64,000 bases of DNA from positions 248,001-312,000 of the forward strand of contig NZ_JODC01000010.1 of assembly GCF_000720765.1 (NCBI RefSeq), given 5' to 3'. The notes beneath the pieces were generated by a model. That model worked only from the letters and a program-made list of their open reading frames with translations, made no database searches and had not been told where the DNA came from. Below, piece after piece: positions 61,299-64,000 of the stretch; the first letter of the stretch is position 1, and every line of letters starts with the position of its first letter. This DNA is from Streptomyces sp. NRRL S-646 (GTDB lineage: Bacteria; Actinomycetota; Actinomycetes; Streptomycetales; Streptomycetaceae). Made by a program: the position numbers and the translations under genes.

Positions 61299-62636
61299 GT
61301 GACGACCGTCCAATCAGCCCCTGCGCCCCCCACGGCGATACGCCCCAGGGTGGTGGCCCGCGCGGGCCTGTACGCCGTGCTCGCCGCGAACGCGGCCGTG
61401 GTCGCCTACTTCTTCGCCCAGGCGGGCTTCGCCTCCAACGCCCTGATCGTCATCGGCCGCCTTGCCGGCCTGTACGGCGCCCTCGTCATGGCCTTCCAGC
61501 TGGTGCTGGTGGCCCGACTGCCCTGGCTCGACCGCCGGATCGGCATGGACCGGCTGACCTCCTGGCACCGCTGGACCGGCTTCGCCCTGCTGTGGACGCT
61601 GCTGGCGCACGCCGTCTTCATCAGCTTCGGCTACGCCGACGGCGCGGGCGTCGGCCCGATCAGCGAGCTCGTGGACCTCGCCGAGACGACGGAGGGCGTG
61701 CTCCGCACGATCGTCGCGCTCGGCATCATCCTCGTGGTCGGCGCCGTCTCGGCCCGCTACGCCCGCCGCCGCCTCGCCTACGAGACCTGGCACTTCATCC
61801 ACCTCTACACCTACGTCGCCGTGGTGCTCGCGTTCACGCACCAGGTCGCGGTCGGTACGACGTTCACCGCGTCGTCCGCCGCCAAGACGTACTGGTACGG
61901 CGTGTGGGGCGTGGCCCTCGGCGCGGTGGTCCTCGGCCGCCTCGTGCTGCCGCTGTGGCGGAACCTGCGCCACCAGCTGCGTGTCTCCGCGGTCGTCCAC
62001 GAGTCCGACAACGTCGTCTCGATCTACATGACCGGGCGCGACCTGGACCGGATGCCCGCGCAGGCCGGCCAGTTCTTCCTGTGGCGGTTCCTGACCCGCG
62101 ACCGCTGGTGGCAGGCGAACCCCTTCTCCCTCTCGGCCGCCCCCGACGGCCGCACCCTGCGCCTCACCGCCAAGGCTGCGGGCGACGGCAGCGCGGCCCT
62201 GCGGCATGTGAAGGTCGGCACGCGCGTGTTCGCCGAGGGGCCCTACGGCGCCTTCACCACGCTGCACCGCACGAAGCCCGAGTCCCTGCTGATCGCGGGC
62301 GGTGTCGGTGTCACCCCCATCCGGGCCATCCTGGAGGACATCGAGGGCCATGCGGTCGTCATCTACCGCGTGGCCTCGGACCGCGACGCCGTCCTCTACG
62401 ACGAGCTGCGTGAACTCGCCCTCGCCAAAGGCGCCGAGCTGCACCTGGTGACCGGACCGGCCCTCCCCGACAAGCTGGCGCCGCGCGAGCTGGCCCGGCT
62501 GGTGCCGGACATCGGCGAGCGGGACGTCTTCCTGTGCGGGCCGCCGCCGATGATGAACGCGGTGCTGCGCAGCCTGGACGACCTGGGCGTGCCCAAGCAG
62601 CAGATCCACTTCGAGCGCTTCAGCCTGGCCGGATGA
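61299..62636 (+). CDS. Ferric-reductase-like membrane flavocytochrome
   Basis: A 445-residue protein. Six membrane helices carry paired His (SWHRWTGFALLWTLLAHAVF; ETWHFIHLYTYVAVVLAF) for hemes. Then comes an FAD domain with QANPFSLSAAP, RLTAKAAGDGS and EGPYGAFT, and an NAD domain with LLIAGGVGVTPIRAI and FLCGPPPMM. GTG 61299 is 10 bp after AAGGAG (61283-61288). It would move electrons from NAD(P)H across the membrane to the FMN-binding protein encoded next. Confidence 0.9.
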   Translation: MTTVQSAPAPPTAIRPRVVARAGLYAVLAANAAVVAYFFAQAGFASNALIVIGRLAGLYGALVMAFQLVLVARLPWLDRRIGMDRLTSWHRWTGFALLWTLLAHAVFISFGYADGAGVGPISELVDLAETTEGVLRTIVALGIILVVGAVSARYARRRLAYETWHFIHLYTYVAVVLAFTHQVAVGTTFTASSAAKTYWYGVWGVALGAVVLGRLVLPLWRNLRHQLRVSAVVHESDNVVSIYMTGRDLDRMPAQAGQFFLWRFLTRDRWWQANPFSLSAAPDGRTLRLTAKAAGDGSAALRHVKVGTRVFAEGPYGAFTTLHRTKPESLLIAGGVGVTPIRAILEDIEGHAVVIYRVASDRDAVLYDELRELALAKGAELHLVTGPALPDKLAPRELARLVPDIGERDVFLCGPPPMMNAVLRSLDDLGVPKQQIHFERFSLAG

Positions 62637-62655
62637 GGAAGACGGGAAAGACATC

Positions 62656-63351
62656 GTGAAGCGAGCCATACCTGTCGTCGTCCTCAGCATCGCGGGCCTG
62701 GTCCCGGTCTGGCGCTACGAGCCGTCCGTCGGCGGTACCACGTCCACGGCCGAGTCGGCGTCGACATCGTCCGGATCCTCCTCCGGCACGATCGTCAAGG
62801 GCACGACGATCAACACGGAGAAGGGGCCTGTGCAGGTCCAGGTGACCTTCTCCGGCGACAAGATCACGGCTGTGAAGATGCTGCAGCAGCCGAACCATCC
62901 GCAGACCACGGCCGCGGTGCCGAAGCTGGTCGCGGAGACGCTGAAGGCGCAGAGCGCGGACATCGACACCGTGTCCGGCGCGACGATCACCAGCGAGGCC
63001 TACAAGAAGTCCCTCCAGGCCGCGATCGACTCGAACGGTGCGAGCGCGAAGACGTCCGCGTCTCCCTCGGCCTCCGCCTCTTCCGCCTCCGCCGCGCAGA
63101 CGGTGTCGGGTTCGCTGCTGAACACCGACAAGGGCCCCGTGCAGGTCCAGGTGACGTTCTCCGGCGATGAGATCACGGCTGTGAAGATGCTGCAGCAGCC
63201 GAACCATCCGCAGACCGCGGCCGCGGTGCCGAAGCTGGTGGCGGAGACGCTGAAGGCGCAGAGCGCGGACATCGACACGGTGTCGGGTGCGACGATCACC
63301 AGCGAGGCCTACAAGAAGTCACTCCAGGCCGCGATCGACGCGAAGGGCTGA
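62656..63351 (+). CDS. Tandem FMN-binding domain protein, membrane-anchored
   Basis: A 231-residue protein. The N-terminal hydrophobic stretch (IPVVVLSIAGLVPVW) anchors or exports it, followed by a Ser/Thr-rich linker. Two FMN_bind domains, residues 57-125 and 160-228, differ at only two positions (K69/E172, T85/A188). Each has DTVSGATITS, the site where ApbE attaches FMN to Thr. The gene lies between the reductase and apbE, so a covalently flavinylated electron carrier outside the membrane is expected. Confidence 0.92.
   Translation: MKRAIPVVVLSIAGLVPVWRYEPSVGGTTSTAESASTSSGSSSGTIVKGTTINTEKGPVQVQVTFSGDKITAVKMLQQPNHPQTTAAVPKLVAETLKAQSADIDTVSGATITSEAYKKSLQAAIDSNGASAKTSASPSASASSASAAQTVSGSLLNTDKGPVQVQVTFSGDEITAVKMLQQPNHPQTAAAVPKLVAETLKAQSADIDTVSGATITSEAYKKSLQAAIDAKG
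62824..63030 (+). repeat. 207-bp FMN-domain repeat, unit 1
   Basis: Near identical at DNA level to 63133-63339, with only scattered, mostly silent changes. This shows recent intragenic duplication or gene conversion. Confidence 0.9.
63133..63339 (+). repeat. 207-bp FMN-domain repeat, unit 2
   Basis: Second unit of the tandem duplication, separated from unit 1 by a Ser/Ala-rich linker of about 34 codons. Confidence 0.9.
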
Positions 63352-63355
63352 TCCG

Positions 63356-64000
63356 ATGCACCGCGTCGAACACGTCATGAGCTTCCCCGTCTCGCTCCGG
63401 GTCGACGACGAGGACGTCCCGGAGTCGGCCGCCGACGCGGTCTTCGCGTGGCTGCGCGAGGTCGACGCCCGGTTCAGCCCGTTCAAGCCCGACAGCGAGG
63501 TGTCCCGCCACGGCCGGGGCGAGCTGGCCTCCCACGAGCTCAGCGACGACCTCGTCGAGGTCCTCGACCTGTGCGAGCACTACCGGATCGCGACGGGCGG
63601 AGCCTTCGACGTACGGCTGCCCGGCCGCGGGCTAGACCCCTGTGCGGTGGTCAAGGGCTGGTCGGTGCAGCGGGCGGCGGAGCTGCTGAAGGCGGCCGGC
63701 GCGAAGAGGTTCGTCCTGAACGCCGGCGGTGACGTGGTCGCCGCCGGCGGCCCCTGGCGGGTCGGCGTACGCCACCCCGAACACGCCGACAAGCTGTGCA
63801 CCGTCCTCGAGCTCACCGACGGGGCGGTCGCGACCTCCGCGCGCTACGAACGCGGCGACCACATCATCGACGGCCGTACGGGACTCCCGGCGACCGGGCT
63901 GCTCAGCCTGACCGTCGTGGCCGCCACCCTGACCGAGGCCGACTCGGTTGCGACGGCGGCGTTCGCGATGGGCGTGCAGGGCATCGAGTGGGCCGCCTTG
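63356..64000 (+). CDS. apbE: FAD:protein FMN transferase (ApbE), 3' end outside window
   Basis: 215 codons are visible from ATG 63356, 4 bp after the previous stop; the frame is open to the window edge. It shows VDARFSPFKPDSEVSR, GAFDV, a DPCAVVKGWSVQRAAELL helix and the signature FVLNAGGDVVAAGG, then EADSVATAAFAMG near the break. It would attach FMN to the two SGAT sites of the preceding protein. No signal peptide is evident, so it may act on its substrate before or during export, or be positioned by other means. Confidence 0.9.
   Translation, partial: MHRVEHVMSFPVSLRVDDEDVPESAADAVFAWLREVDARFSPFKPDSEVSRHGRGELASHELSDDLVEVLDLCEHYRIATGGAFDVRLPGRGLDPCAVVKGWSVQRAAELLKAAGAKRFVLNAGGDVVAAGGPWRVGVRHPEHADKLCTVLELTDGAVATSARYERGDHIIDGRTGLPATGLLSLTVVAATLTEADSVATAAFAMGVQGIEWAAL

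Noticed and set aside
1..64000. CRISPR arrays, tRNA and rRNA genes
   Set aside because: No regularly spaced repeat array, no tRNA-like cloverleaf and no rRNA sequence was noticed on reading. The island has no tRNA-linked attachment site that I can see.

Overview
The window is very GC-rich with strong third-position GC, many GTG starts, ATGA/GTGA stop-start overlaps, a SpoIIE-type phosphatase and typical actinobacterial two-component and glycosyltransferase sets. It is almost certainly a chromosomal piece of a Streptomyces or close relative. Nothing points to a plasmid, and no rRNA, tRNA or CRISPR array is visible.

Region 1 (1-13131, plus strand) is the distal part of an extracellular/cytoplasmic contractile injection system (eCIS) operon. 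It holds a AAA+ ATPase (cut by the window edge), a tube-adaptor protein and a separate LysM-like protein, a spike split into gp27-like and gp5-like polypeptides, a PAAR tip, a gp25-like wedge, a gp6/J-like and a gp7/I-like baseplate protein, a TIG-domain protein and a 996-residue VWA protein. The last gene is a DUF4157 (HELAH) protein carrying a PD-(D/E)xK-like motif, a good cargo candidate. Sheath and tube genes must lie left of the window.

Region 2 (13132-22729) is a scarred accessory island. A 132-bp palindromic element, an IS5-type transposase tail and a Tn3-type transposase tail lie on its left. In the middle is a compact three-gene module: a 1411-residue membrane-anchored TPR-CHAT protease, a small protein with a zinc-ribbon-like end, and a multi-pass membrane protein. 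On the right are an IS110-type fragment, a DUF6236 gene broken by an in-frame TGA, unassignable mosaic DNA, and an msrB gene whose 5' half has been replaced. The CHAT module is the best candidate for an undescribed conflict or cell-death system.

Region 3 (22735-26716, minus strand) holds ordinary genes: an Ntn-hydrolase-like protein, a membrane glycosyltransferase-like protein, a HAD phosphatase and an LPG-synthase-type flippase-like membrane protein.

Region 4 (26800-46600) is a glycan utilisation locus. It has a lipoprotein-dependent ABC importer, intracellular GH3 (two), GH5-like and GH38 enzymes, a GlcNAc-kinase-type ATPase, a SIS-domain protein, an RpiR regulator, and a secreted GH84 hexosaminidase fused to a beta-propeller. 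Related operator-like sequences (consensus near TTCAATCAACCACC) precede most of the transcription units, so one RpiR regulon is likely.

Region 5 (46779-64000) holds a multi-domain SpoIIE phosphatase, a membrane protein, a molybdopterin oxidoreductase fused to a membrane cytochrome-like module, a methyltransferase/TIGR04282/GT2 operon, two two-component systems, a small secreted four-cysteine protein and a sugar epimerase. It ends in a flavin electron-transfer operon (ferric-reductase-like protein, tandem FMN-binding protein, ApbE) cut by the right edge. Three copies of a Streptomyces-type hairpin repeat sit in convergent gene gaps, and two other hairpin repeats are embedded inside coding sequences.
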